From Deltaproteobacteria bacterium HGW-Deltaproteobacteria-8 (GTDB lineage: Bacteria; Desulfobacterota; Desulfovibrionia; Desulfovibrionales; Desulfovibrionaceae): DNA of 64,000 nt. The stretch lies in contig PHAR01000003.1 of the NCBI GenBank assembly GCA_002840405.1, positions 251,946-315,945 on the forward strand. The letters are read 5' to 3'. The notes under the pieces are model-generated. The model made no database searches. It was given only the letters and a program-made list of their open reading frames with translations, and was not told the origin of the DNA. This document shows, in pieces, positions 33,718 through 41,506 of this stretch (positions are counted from its first letter, which is position 1; each line of letters starts with the position of its first letter). A program made the translations under genes and the position numbers.

Positions 33718-34449
33718 CTAGGGCTTGCGGGGGCGTTCGCCAAAGATGGACGTGCCCACCCGGATGATGGTGGCGCCCTCCTCGATGGCGGCCTCGAAAT
33801 CGCCGGTCATGCCCATGGACAGGTGCGGCAGGGCCACGCCCAGGCTGGCGGACAACCCGTCGCGCAGCTCGCGCAGGTACTCGAAGGCGGGCCCGGCCTC
33901 CTCGGGGGAGTCGAAGACTGGCGGCAGGCACATGAGCCCCTGGAGGTCCAGGCCGACGTCGCCTTTGCGCAGGGAAAGCACGGTCTCGGCCAAGCCCGGC
34001 AGGTCGGCCTCGTCCACCCCGGCCTTTTGCTCCTCGCCCATGTTGACCTCGATGAGCACGCTCTGGAGCACGCCCGCATCTTCCGCGCGCCGGGCCAGCT
34101 CCCGGGCCAGCTTCTCGGAGTCCACGCTGTGCACCAGCACAAAGCGCCCGGCCACCTGCCTGGCCTTCTTGGTCTGCAGGCCGCCCACGAAATGCCAGAG
34201 GATGTCCTGGCCCACCAGTTCGTCCTGCTTGAGCAGCGCCTCTTGGACATAAGACTCGGCGAAGTCGCGCTGCCCGGCCTCCACCAGCGCCAAAATGTCG
34301 CTGGCCGGGTGGAACTTGCTGACCGCCACCAGACGGACTGTTTCGGGGTCGCGGCCAGCGCGCGCGCAGGCCTTGGCCATGCGGGAACGCACGGCGGCCA
34401 GGTTGGCGGCGAGCTGCTTGGCGCGGGCGGTGTTTGTGATGAGTGCCAT
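33718..34449 (-). CDS. yggS: YggS/PROSC family pyridoxal-phosphate homeostasis protein
   Basis: A 243-residue single-barrel PLP protein. ATG 34449 is chosen: the longer frame to 34563 adds a stretch unlike the family, and usual length is about 230. VRLVAVSKFHP holds the PLP-binding Lys, HFVGGLQTKKARQVAG the phosphate-side block (usually HFIGxLQxNK), and LSMGMTGDFEAAIEEGAT the C-terminal signature. It maintains PLP balance and has no known enzyme activity. It is transcribed away from the gmd-fcl pair and runs in the same direction as the DUF4390 and kinase genes. Confidence 0.92.
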   Translation of the reverse strand: MALITNTARAKQLAANLAAVRSRMAKACARAGRDPETVRLVAVSKFHPASDILALVEAGQRDFAESYVQEALLKQDELVGQDILWHFVGGLQTKKARQVAGRFVLVHSVDSEKLARELARRAEDAGVLQSVLIEVNMGEEQKAGVDEADLPGLAETVLSLRKGDVGLDLQGLMCLPPVFDSPEEAGPAFEYLRELRDGLSASLGVALPHLSMGMTGDFEAAIEEGATIIRVGTSIFGERPRKP

Positions 34450-34602
34450 GGGGGTCTGCCTACGCCAAAACGTTCCCGCAGGGAAGGATGAACTCTCAGG
34501 CGATGCCATGCGCACCCGCCAGACGCCGGCAGGCGGATTTCGCCCACCGGCGCCGGTCGCCACCCTGACCCTCGGGGCAGGGCGCTCCCCTTGGGGGCCA
34601 CC

Positions 34603-34627
34603 TCTGGACTTAAGTAGGGAGTCCAGA
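34603..34627. repeat. 8-bp perfect inverted repeat upstream of gmd
   Basis: TCTGGACT (34603-34610) and AGTCCAGA (34620-34627) form a perfect stem around a nine-base loop, in the 259-base divergent region between yggS and gmd. No T run follows, so it is more likely an operator or a leader hairpin than a terminator. CATAAT at 34632-34637 just after it could be a -10 element for gmd, but no convincing -35 is present. Confidence 0.4.
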
Positions 34628-34708
34628 CTAACATAATGAGAGGTACAATTCGTGGGGGCAGGTCAATTCCCTTTTGGGCGGGGAATACGTTGCTGCAAAG
34701 GGGTTGAG

Positions 34709-35797
34709 ATGCAAGATAAAGTTGCGTTGATCACGGGCATAACGGGGCAGGATGGTTCTTACTTGGCTGAATTGTTGCTTTTTAAGGGGTATGTCGTTCA
34801 TGGGATCAAGCGACGGTCTTCCTCGTTTAATACCTCCCGCATTGATCATATCTATCAGGATCCCCATGAACGGAAGCGCAAGTTTATTCTTCACTATGGA
34901 GATCTGACTGACAGCGCCAATCTGTTCCGTATCATCCAGAAGTCTCAGCCAGACGAGATCTACAACTTGGCCGCCATGAGTCACGTTGCTGTGAGCTTTG
35001 AGATGCCGGAGTACACGGCAGATACCAACGCGCTTGGCACTCTCCGCATCCTGGAGGCCATCAGGACGCTTGGCCTTGAGAAAAAGACCCGGTTCTATCA
35101 GGCCTCTACCAGTGAGCTCTTTGGTCAGGTGCGTGAGATTCCGCAGAGAGAAAGCACACCTTTTTATCCGCGCAGTCCGTATGCTGTGTCCAAGCTTTTC
35201 GCCTATTGGATCACCGTGAACTATCGTGAAGCATATGGCATCTACGCCTGCAACGGAATCCTGTTCAACCATGAGTCACCTCTACGAGGTGAGACATTCG
35301 TAACCAGGAAGATCACCAGGGCTCTCTCGCGCATCAAGCTCGGACTTCAAGACCGTTTGTACCTTGGCAATATGGACGCGCTGCGAGACTGGGGGCACGC
35401 CAAGGATTACGTGAAAATGCAGTGGCTGATGCTGCAACAAAAAGCCCCTGAAGATTATGTCATTGCAACCGGCCTACAGTACAGCGTGCGAGACTTTGTC
35501 AATGCCGTAGCCGAAGCGCTGGAGATGAAAATAACCTGGTCCGGCAAGGGGCTGAATGAGACCGGGACTGATGGCACTAGACGCGTTATCGTGCGAGTCG
35601 ATCCTCGATATTTCCGGCCGACTGAGGTGGATACCCTCCTGGGTGATCCCTCGCGTGCACGCAACGAACTCGGTTGGGTACCCAAGATAACCTTTGCCGA
35701 AATGGTGGCAGAGATGGTGTGCGAGGATCTTACCGTTGCTAAGCGTGATGACCTTGTGAAGCGTAACGGCTACCGCGTTTGCGATTACAAAGAATAA
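34709..35797 (+). CDS. gmd: GDP-mannose 4,6-dehydratase
   Basis: A 362-residue enzyme converting GDP-D-mannose to GDP-4-keto-6-deoxymannose, the first step to GDP-L-fucose. [19 protein letters not shown] binds [13 protein letters not shown] and [12 protein letters not shown] give the catalytic Thr/Ser and Tyr-x-x-x-Lys; [20 protein letters not shown] is strongly family-specific. ATG 34709 has AAAGGGG five bases ahead. The coding DNA is far less GC-rich than its neighbours (line 34801-34860 is 47% GC against 82% at 20221-20280), suggesting transfer. fcl follows nine bases later. Confidence 0.95.
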   Translation: MQDKVALITGITGQDGSYLAELLLFKGYVVHGIKRRSSSFNTSRIDHIYQDPHERKRKFILHYGDLTDSANLFRIIQKSQPDEIYNLAAMSHVAVSFEMPEYTADTNALGTLRILEAIRTLGLEKKTRFYQASTSELFGQVREIPQRESTPFYPRSPYAVSKLFAYWITVNYREAYGIYACNGILFNHESPLRGETFVTRKITRALSRIKLGLQDRLYLGNMDALRDWGHAKDYVKMQWLMLQQKAPEDYVIATGLQYSVRDFVNAVAEALEMKITWSGKGLNETGTDGTRRVIVRVDPRYFRPTEVDTLLGDPSRARNELGWVPKITFAEMVAEMVCEDLTVAKRDDLVKRNGYRVCDYKE

Positions 35798-35806
35798 GGG
35801 CACACA

Positions 35807-36790
35807 ATGGAAAGAGGTGCTCTGATTTTTGTCGCTGGTCATAGAGGACTCGTAGGCTCTGCCATTGTTCGCCAGTTAAAGGCGCAAGGCTTCACCAATC
35901 TGGTGCTTCGTACACATGCAGAACTCGATCTCGTAGACGGAGCACAGGTCCGCTCCTTTTTTGAAGAAGTGCAACCAGAGTATGTAATCCTCGCTGCGGC
36001 CAAGGTGGGAGGGATTTACGCCAATAGCACATATCCGGCGGATTTTATCTACATCAATCTTGCTATCCAGAACAATGTCATACACAGCGCATATCTGCAG
36101 AGTGTCAAGCGGCTGCTCTTTCTAGGATCTTCCTGTATTTACCCGCGCCATGCCCCGCAGCCGATGAAAGAAGAGCACCTGCTTACGGGTCCTCTGGAGC
36201 CAACAAACAGGCCGTATGCGTTGGCAAAGATCTCTGGCATTGAGATGTGCTGGAGCTACAACCGGCAGTACGGGACGAAGTATTTTGCCGTGATGCCCAC
36301 CAATCTGTACGGCCCAGGTGACAACTACCACCCAGAGAACAGCCACGTTATTCCGGCCTTGATCCGGCGTTTCCATGAGGCCAAGCTGCGCGGGGATGCT
36401 TGTGTCACGGTCTGGGGTACGGGTATGCCTCGGCGCGAGTTCATGTACAGCGACGACATGGCGGAGGCCTGTGTCTACCTGTTGAACTTGCCGGAAGCGA
36501 ACTACTCTGCTTTGCTTGGAAACAATAACATCAAGGCTGAACGGTTTGAGCCCCCATTGATCAACATTGGGGCCGGCTATGATGTTTCTATCCGCGAAAT
36601 CGCGGAGTTGGTGCGAGATGTTGTGGGATATGCCGGAGCCCTTGAGTTCGATGCGACAAAGCCAGATGGTAGTCCGCAGAAGCTTTTGGACGTTTCGCGC
36701 TTGGCCCAGGCGGGTTGGGTGGCACGGACCAAGCTGCATGAGGGGCTCGCCACCGCCTACGCGGATTTTATGGGGCGGGGTGGTGTGTGA
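35807..36790 (+). CDS. fcl: GDP-L-fucose synthase
   Basis: A 327-residue epimerase/reductase that finishes GDP-L-fucose synthesis from the Gmd product. [17 protein letters not shown] is the NADP-binding start, [11 protein letters not shown] and [14 protein letters not shown] hold the Ser and the Tyr-x-x-x-Lys, and [20 protein letters not shown] is the family block. It shares the lower GC of gmd and forms a two-gene unit with it. The sugar could feed either glycan operon in the window, although neither contains an obvious fucosyltransferase. Confidence 0.95.
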   Translation: MERGALIFVAGHRGLVGSAIVRQLKAQGFTNLVLRTHAELDLVDGAQVRSFFEEVQPEYVILAAAKVGGIYANSTYPADFIYINLAIQNNVIHSAYLQSVKRLLFLGSSCIYPRHAPQPMKEEHLLTGPLEPTNRPYALAKISGIEMCWSYNRQYGTKYFAVMPTNLYGPGDNYHPENSHVIPALIRRFHEAKLRGDACVTVWGTGMPRREFMYSDDMAEACVYLLNLPEANYSALLGNNNIKAERFEPPLINIGAGYDVSIREIAELVRDVVGYAGALEFDATKPDGSPQKLLDVSRLAQAGWVARTKLHEGLATAYADFMGRGGV

Positions 36791-37109
36791 TAGCTTTGGC
36801 ATTGGCCCTGTTCCGAGATTTTGTTAATATAGCCCACGGGTTTTATCAGACGGCTTAAGGTCATGGGGGCATGGCCGGAGTCGTCCGAACCATCTGCAAC
36901 ATGCTCGATTCATGACAGAGCGATGGAATTGCAGGCAAAAATATTAATCGATCACGTTAGGTTGTGAGGGGAAGGTCTCCCCACGAACCCCCCTTCGGCG
37001 TAATGGGAGTCCAGAGGGCCTTACGGCTCTTTGGCCGCCGGAGGCAGGCCTGGCCGCTTATCTGGAGTGCGCTTGTGCATCCCGGTCCGTGCTGGTAGAT
37101 ACTTGGGCG
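36791..37109. other. Intergenic region between fcl and rlmN
   Basis: This 319-base stretch has no supported gene. Its first 165 bases are AT-richer, like gmd-fcl, and contain no clear terminator. From about 36965 it becomes GC-rich: a hairpin-like GGGGA...TCCCC followed by CGAACCCCCC, then a copy of the repeat described at 36998-37027. TTGTGC at 37073-37078 and TAGATA at 37096-37101, 17 bases apart, could be a poor sigma-70 promoter placed almost on the rlmN start. Confidence 0.5.
36998..37027 (+). repeat. GC-rich intergenic repeat, copy 1
   Basis: This 30-base stretch beginning GCGTAATGGG and ending GGGCCTTACGGC matches 24 of 30 positions with 41442-41471. Both copies sit between genes, contain a GGGCCTTA(A/C)GGC core able to fold on itself, and have CGAACCCCC nearby. 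They look like members of a dispersed intergenic repeat family. Confidence 0.45.
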
Positions 37110-38255
37110 ATGAATGACGCAGCACCCACCCTGTCCAAAGTGGACCTCCTGAACCTGACGCGCTCGGAGCTTGAGGCGTTCGTGGTGGAGGACCTGCGCC
37201 AGCCGCGCTTCCGCACGGACCAGCTCTGGCACTGGCTGTGGCACCGGGGAGTGCGGGATTTCGCGGCCATGACCAACCTGTCCAAGGACCTGAAGGCGCG
37301 GCTGGCGGAGCGCGCGGTCATCGACGTGCCCGGCGTGGACGTGGCGCGCACCAGCCGCGACGGCACCATCAAGCTGCTGCTGCGCCTGGCCGACGGCGAG
37401 CGCATCGAGACCGTGCTCATCCCCATGGGCGCGCACTACACCCAGTGCCTCTCCACCCAGGTGGGCTGCGCCATGGCCTGCTCCTTCTGCTCCACCGGGG
37501 AGCTCGGGTTTACGCGGAACATGAGCATGGGCGAAATTCTGGGCCAGGTCCTGGTGGGCCGGGAGCATCTGGCCAAAGCGGGGCTGCCCACGGTGCGCAA
37601 CCTCGTGTTCATGGGCATGGGCGAGCCGCTCATGAACTTGTCCGAACTTTTGCGCAGCCTGGAGACCCTGGGCAGCTCCGAGGGCCTGTCCTTCGCCTCG
37701 CGCCGCAGCACGGTGAGCAGCGTGGGCATTCCGGCCGCCCTCAAGATCCTGGGCGACTCCGGCCTGGCCGTGCCGGCCATCAGCCTCCACGCGCCGACCC
37801 AGGAGCTGCGCGAGCAGCTCATGCCCAAGGCCGCGCGCGTGCCCCTGTCCGAGCTGCTCGACGCGCTCGACCGCTACCCGCTGAAGTCGCGCGAGCGCGT
37901 GACGTACGAATACATCATGCTCGGCGGGGTCAACGATTCCCTGGTGCACGCCAAGCAGCTGGTGAAACTTTTGGGGCAGCGGCGCTGCAAGGTCAATCTC
38001 ATCGGCTACAATCCGCCGCCGCCGGAGACTGGCCCGGCCCCCTACCGCGCGCCGGAGCCAGCCGACGTGCTGGCGTTTGAGGAGTACCTGCGCAGCAAGC
38101 GCATCACCACGTTCATCCGGCGCAGCATGGGCCAGGACATTGCCGCGGCGTGCGGCCAGTTGAAGCTTCTGGCGGGGCCGGAGCTGGGCCCAGCGGAAGA
38201 ACGGATGGAAGAGTCGATGGAAGGGCCGGAGAAAGGCGCACTGGGCGTGGCTTGA
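37110..38255 (+). CDS. rlmN: Dual-specificity RNA methyltransferase RlmN
   Basis: A 381-residue radical SAM enzyme that methylates C2 of A2503 in 23S rRNA and A37 in some tRNAs. The cluster motif CAMACSFCSTGELGFTRN is exact for the family. NLVFMGMGEPLMN is the SAM-binding region, and the conserved mechanistic Cys lies in IAAACGQL near the C-terminus. The N-terminal helical domain includes RFRTDQLWHWLW. ATG 37110 is preferred over the GTG at 37089, although neither has a strong ribosome site. It is a core gene flanked by a probable insertion (gmd-fcl) and the polyamine group. Confidence 0.96.
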   Translation: MNDAAPTLSKVDLLNLTRSELEAFVVEDLRQPRFRTDQLWHWLWHRGVRDFAAMTNLSKDLKARLAERAVIDVPGVDVARTSRDGTIKLLLRLADGERIETVLIPMGAHYTQCLSTQVGCAMACSFCSTGELGFTRNMSMGEILGQVLVGREHLAKAGLPTVRNLVFMGMGEPLMNLSELLRSLETLGSSEGLSFASRRSTVSSVGIPAALKILGDSGLAVPAISLHAPTQELREQLMPKAARVPLSELLDALDRYPLKSRERVTYEYIMLGGVNDSLVHAKQLVKLLGQRRCKVNLIGYNPPPPETGPAPYRAPEPADVLAFEEYLRSKRITTFIRRSMGQDIAAACGQLKLLAGPELGPAEERMEESMEGPEKGALGVA

Positions 38256-38263
38256 AAAAAGCT

Positions 38264-38291
38264 CTTGCCAGGACCGCGCAGATTTTATAGT
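38264..38291 (+). promoter_or_regulatory. Putative sigma-70 promoter of the polyamine genes
   Basis: TATAGT at 38286-38291 matches five of six -10 positions and follows CTTGCC/TTGCCA at 38264-38270 with a 15-16 base spacer. It lies 78 bases before the arginine decarboxylase start, right after the rlmN stop. A small hairpin (CGTCGG/CCGACG, 38326-38341) lies in the leader. Confidence 0.45.
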
Positions 38292-38368
38292 AGCCAGCCC
38301 TTCCAAAAAAATATATGCCGTCTCTCGTCGGGACACCGACGCTATCCACAGCCCAGGAGGGTCACCAC

Positions 38369-38923
38369 ATGGCCAATCATCCCATGGTTCCCACCCGCGC
38401 CTTCTTCACCAAAGGCGTGGGCGTCCACAAAAACAAGCTGCAATCCTTCGAGTTGGCGCTGCGCGAGGCCGGCATCGAAAAACAGAATCTTGTTTACGTG
38501 TCCAGCATCTATCCGCCAAACTGCGAACTGGTGAGCCTGGACGAGGGCGTGAAAGCCCTGTTCCCCGGCCAGATCACCTTCTGCGTCATGGCCCGCAACC
38601 AGACCAACGAGAAGGGCCGCCTGGTGGGCAGCGCCTGCGGCCTGGCCATCCCGGCCGACAAGCAGCACTACGGCTACATCTCCGAGCACCACAGCTTCGG
38701 CGAGGAGGAGAAGGAACTGGGCGATTTCGCCGAGGACCTGGCCTCGACCATGCTGGCCACCACCCTTGGCGTGGATTTCGATCCTGAGATCGGCTACGAC
38801 GAGCGCCGCGAGGTCTACCTCATGAGCGGCAAGATCATCGATTCCATCTCCGCCCCGGTTTCCGCCATGGGCACGACGAACATGTGGACCACCACCGTGT
38901 CCGCAGTCGTCTTCATTTTGTAA
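38369..38923 (+). CDS. Pyruvoyl-dependent arginine decarboxylase
   Basis: A 184-residue proenzyme that self-cleaves to make a pyruvoyl cofactor and converts arginine to agmatine. The cleavage site is the Ser-Ser pair in VYVSSIYPPNCEL; the second Ser becomes the pyruvoyl group. GSACGLAIP and YISEHHSFGEEE are typical substrate-side segments. ATG 38369 follows GGAGGG by seven bases; the longer frame from 38315 has no such support. The enzyme type is common in archaea and in a few bacterial groups. It heads a probable three-gene polyamine unit. Confidence 0.93.
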   Translation: MANHPMVPTRAFFTKGVGVHKNKLQSFELALREAGIEKQNLVYVSSIYPPNCELVSLDEGVKALFPGQITFCVMARNQTNEKGRLVGSACGLAIPADKQHYGYISEHHSFGEEEKELGDFAEDLASTMLATTLGVDFDPEIGYDERREVYLMSGKIIDSISAPVSAMGTTNMWTTTVSAVVFIL

Positions 38924-38953
38924 GACGACCCATTCCACAGAACCACGTCCTGG

Positions 38954-38986
38954 GCCTCCCGTCTCCTTGAAAAGGGGGCGGGGGGC
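38954..38986 (+). repeat. 15-bp intercistronic hairpin
   Basis: Bases 38954-38968 can pair with 38972-38986 through 15 positions (three G-U pairs) around a GAA loop. It stands between the decarboxylase and DHS-family genes. There is no T run after it, so it more likely protects or processes the mRNA and sets the ratio of the two products than ends transcription. Confidence 0.5.
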
Positions 38987-39006
38987 TTAGGCACAAGGAA
39001 GTCTCC

Positions 39007-40134
39007 ATGGCCATCAAGCGCACCCTGCACGACGGCGTCAAGGACAAGCTCACCGCACTCTCCACCCTCGATCCGGACGCCATCAGCGACTTTGACGAGT
39101 TGTTGACGGCCATGGGCCGCACCGCCTTTGGCGGCCGCAGCCTGGGCGAGGCCCTGGACGTGCTGGAGGCCATGGTCAGCGACCCCGACTGCGTAGTGGT
39201 GGGCACCTTCTCCGGCGCCATGACCGTGGCCAAGCAGAGCAAGCTCTTGATCAAGATGATCGACGAGGGCTGGCTCGACGTGGTGGTCTCCACCGGCGCG
39301 CTCATGGCCCACGGCTTCATCGAGTCCATCGGACTCAAGCATTTCAAGTACGAACCCGCCAAGATGAACGACAAGGCCCTGTTCGACGCCGGGTACAACC
39401 GCGTGTACGACACGTTAGAGCCCGAGGCCAACTTCGCCCAGGCCGAGCTGGTGGTCCGCGAGGTCATGCACCAGCTCATGGACAAGGACAAGGTCACGCA
39501 CCTGTCCTCCGAGCTCATCTGCTCGGCCATCGGCAAGCACCTAAGCGAGAAGTACAACGGCCCCGGCATCCTGAAGAGCGCCTACAAGAAGGGCGTGCCG
39601 GTCTATATCCCGGCCTTCACGGACTCCGAATTGGCTTTGGATGTGGCCTGCTCCATCCTGGCCAAGGACTTCGGCCACCTGCTGGGTGAGAAAGGCCCCG
39701 AGGCCCTGCCCTTCCAGTTCAACCCGTTCCTGGACCTGTTCAGCTACTCCAAGAAGATGTTCGGCGCCAAGAAGATGGCCATCTTCACCATCGGCGGCGG
39801 GGTGCCGCGCAACTGGGCGCAGCAGATCGGCCCGTTCTTCGACGTCATGGGCGAGCGCCTGGAGCGCGACCTGCCCGAGCGCCGCTTCACCTACGCCATC
39901 CGCATCTGCCCGGAGCCCGTGCACTGGGGCGGCCTGTCCGGCTGCACCTATCAGGAGGGCATCTCCTGGGGCAAGTTCGTGCCCCCGGCCGAGGGCGGCC
40001 AGTTCGCCGAGGTCCACTCCGACGCCACCGTGGTCTGGCCGCTGCTCATCAAGGGCCTGCAGGACCGCCTGGCCAAGAAGGCCAAGTCTGCGGCCAAGGC
40101 CCCAACCAAGGCCCCAACCAAGGCGAAGAAGTAG
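39007..40134 (+). CDS. Deoxyhypusine synthase-family protein (possible homospermidine-type synthase)
   Basis: A 375-residue NAD-dependent aminobutyl-transfer enzyme family member. The C-terminal ISWGKF retains the lysine that forms the covalent enzyme intermediate in deoxyhypusine synthase; FTIGGGVPRNWAQQ and VVSTGALMAHGFIE are NAD and substrate blocks. Bacteria have no eIF5A to modify, and bacterial relatives have been reported to make homospermidine or related polyamines instead, so a free polyamine product is likely. The last 20 residues are Lys/Ala-rich with a repeated KAPT unit, built from a 12-base tandem repeat. It lies nine bases before agmatine deiminase. Confidence 0.85.
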   Translation: MAIKRTLHDGVKDKLTALSTLDPDAISDFDELLTAMGRTAFGGRSLGEALDVLEAMVSDPDCVVVGTFSGAMTVAKQSKLLIKMIDEGWLDVVVSTGALMAHGFIESIGLKHFKYEPAKMNDKALFDAGYNRVYDTLEPEANFAQAELVVREVMHQLMDKDKVTHLSSELICSAIGKHLSEKYNGPGILKSAYKKGVPVYIPAFTDSELALDVACSILAKDFGHLLGEKGPEALPFQFNPFLDLFSYSKKMFGAKKMAIFTIGGGVPRNWAQQIGPFFDVMGERLERDLPERRFTYAIRICPEPVHWGGLSGCTYQEGISWGKFVPPAEGGQFAEVHSDATVVWPLLIKGLQDRLAKKAKSAAKAPTKAPTKAKK

Positions 40135-40142
40135 GGCGGGCC

Positions 40143-41198
40143 ATGAGCGTGGCCCGGAGTCCTGTTCGCCTCCCGGCGGAGTGGGAGCCCCACGCCGCCA
40201 CCTGGATCACCTGGCCCCAGAATCCGCGCGACTGGCCGGGCAAGTTCCAGCTCATGCCCTGGGCCTTTGCCGAAATCATCCGCAAGATCGCCAATGCAGA
40301 AAGCGGCGAGCGCGTGCGCGTGCTCGTGGGCTCGGCTTCGGTGCTGCACCGCGCCAGCAAGCAGCTTGAGAAAGCCCACGTGGACCTGGGGTTCGTGGAC
40401 TTCTTCGTCATCCCCACGGATCGCGGCTGGATGCGCGACTGCGGCCCCTGCTTCATCGAAAACAGCGGCGAGGTGGCCATCGCGGGCTTCGGCTTCGACG
40501 CCTGGAGCAAGTACCCGGACTTTGCGCTGGATGCGGAGGTGCCGCGGACCATCGCCGGGCTTTTGGGCTTTGGCCTCACGCCGGTGACGCACCAGGGCCG
40601 CCAGGTGGTCTTCGAGGGCGGGGCCCTGGACATCAACGGCCTCGGCACGCTTGTGACCACCGAGGAGTGCTGCCTGGACCCGTCGGTGCAGGTGCGCAAC
40701 CCCGGCTTCACCCACGCCGACTACGAGGCCGTGTTCGCAGAGAGCCTCGGCATCACCAACACCCTTTGGTTGGCCAATGGCATCGTGGGCGACGACACCC
40801 ACGGCCACGTGGACGACTTCTGCCGCTTCGTGGACCCGCGCACCATGGTTTTGTGCGAAGAAAAGGACCCGGACGACCCGAACCACGCCATCCTTGAGGA
40901 GAACCGCGAGCGCCTGGAAACGGCGAAGCTTGAGGACGGCTCCAGGCCCGAGGTCATCCGCCTGCCCATGCCCGCGCCGCTTCATTTCGACGGCCTGCGC
41001 CTGCCCGCCAGCTACGCCAACTTCCTCATCACCAACGCCGCTGTGCTGGTGCCGACCTTCAACGACCCCAATGACCGGCTCGCATTGGGCATCCTGGCCG
41101 ACTGCTTCGACAGGCCCGTCATCGGCATCCATGCCGTGGACCTGGTCTGGGGCCTGGGCACCATCCATTGCCTGACCCGGCAGGAGCCGCTGGGCTGA
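40143..41198 (+). CDS. aguA: Agmatine deiminase
   Basis: A 351-residue guanidino-modifying enzyme that converts agmatine to N-carbamoylputrescine and ammonia. WMRDCGPCF, FEGGALDING, DTHGHVDDF and the C-terminal GLGTIHCLTRQEP, whose Cys is the nucleophile, are all present. It takes the product of the upstream decarboxylase. The expected next enzyme, N-carbamoylputrescine amidohydrolase (AguB), is not in the window. It is the last plus-strand gene before a strong bidirectional terminator. Confidence 0.96.
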   Translation: MSVARSPVRLPAEWEPHAATWITWPQNPRDWPGKFQLMPWAFAEIIRKIANAESGERVRVLVGSASVLHRASKQLEKAHVDLGFVDFFVIPTDRGWMRDCGPCFIENSGEVAIAGFGFDAWSKYPDFALDAEVPRTIAGLLGFGLTPVTHQGRQVVFEGGALDINGLGTLVTTEECCLDPSVQVRNPGFTHADYEAVFAESLGITNTLWLANGIVGDDTHGHVDDFCRFVDPRTMVLCEEKDPDDPNHAILEENRERLETAKLEDGSRPEVIRLPMPAPLHFDGLRLPASYANFLITNAAVLVPTFNDPNDRLALGILADCFDRPVIGIHAVDLVWGLGTIHCLTRQEPLG

Positions 41199-41298
41199 TG
41201 CCTCCGGCGGCCGGGGGGCATGATGCCCCCCGAACCCCCTCAGATGGGCTGGGCCGGGTGGCTGGGGCGAAGCCTTCGGCTGTGCTGGCCCTGGCAAT

Positions 41299-41338
41299 GC
41301 GAGCGGATTTCGAGCGAAGGCGCTCGAAATCCGCTCGC
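41299..41338. repeat. Perfect 18-bp inverted repeat with 4-base loop
   Basis: GCGAGCGGATTTCGAGCG (41299-41316) is repeated exactly inverted at 41321-41338 around AAGG. No T run adjoins it. It could be a cruciform-forming site, a protein-binding dyad or an RNA-processing hairpin downstream of aguA. Confidence 0.65.
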
Positions 41339-41398
41339 GGTTGGCCCCTTTCGAGAACGTTGATGAAAAGGTGAAGAGACTCTCCCTGACCCACCAAA

Positions 41399-41443
41399 GC
41401 CAAAAGGGCTGTTTCAGGTTCCTCCTGAAGCAGCCCTTTTGGC
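41399..41443. terminator. Bidirectional intrinsic terminator
   Basis: A 20-base arm beginning GCCAAAAGGGCTG (41399-41418) pairs with 41424-41443 with one G-U pair, loop TTCCT. The arms contain AAAA on the left and TTTT on the right, giving a U run at the foot of the hairpin in both directions. It lies between the convergent aguA and kinase genes and can end both. Confidence 0.85.
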
Positions 41444-41477
41444 GCAATGGGGGGCCCGGGGGCCTTAAGGCCCCCGG
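41442..41477 (+). repeat. GC-rich intergenic repeat, copy 2, with 22-bp palindrome
   Basis: Positions 41442-41471 match the copy at 36998-37027 at 24 of 30 bases. Within and just beyond, 41456-41477 is a perfect palindrome centred on TTAA (GGGGGCC-TTAA-GGCCCCC core). An AGGGGC/GCCCCT hairpin follows at 41486-41500. Confidence 0.5.
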
Positions 41478-41506
41478 CGGGGTGTAGGGGCGGAGCCCCT
41501 GCTGCG

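Larger units (their letters stand above)
41199..41506. other. Intergenic region rich in hairpins between convergent operons
   Basis: No gene is supported in these 308 bases. They hold five separate dyads: GGGGGGC/GCCCCCC at 41213-41231 followed by CGAACCCCC, the 18-bp hairpin at 41299-41338, the terminator at 41399-41443, the palindrome at 41456-41477 and AGGGGC/GCCCCT at 41486-41500. The region separates aguA (+) from the kinase operon (-). Confidence 0.7.

Noticed and set aside
14393-34708. Search for a JUMPstart/ops element typical of polysaccharide operons
   Set aside because: No GGCGGTAG-type sequence was seen in the gaps examined.
36891-36960. AT-rich ATATTAAT stretch as a promoter for rlmN
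   Set aside because: No -35 at a suitable distance, and the site is about 170 bases from the gene.
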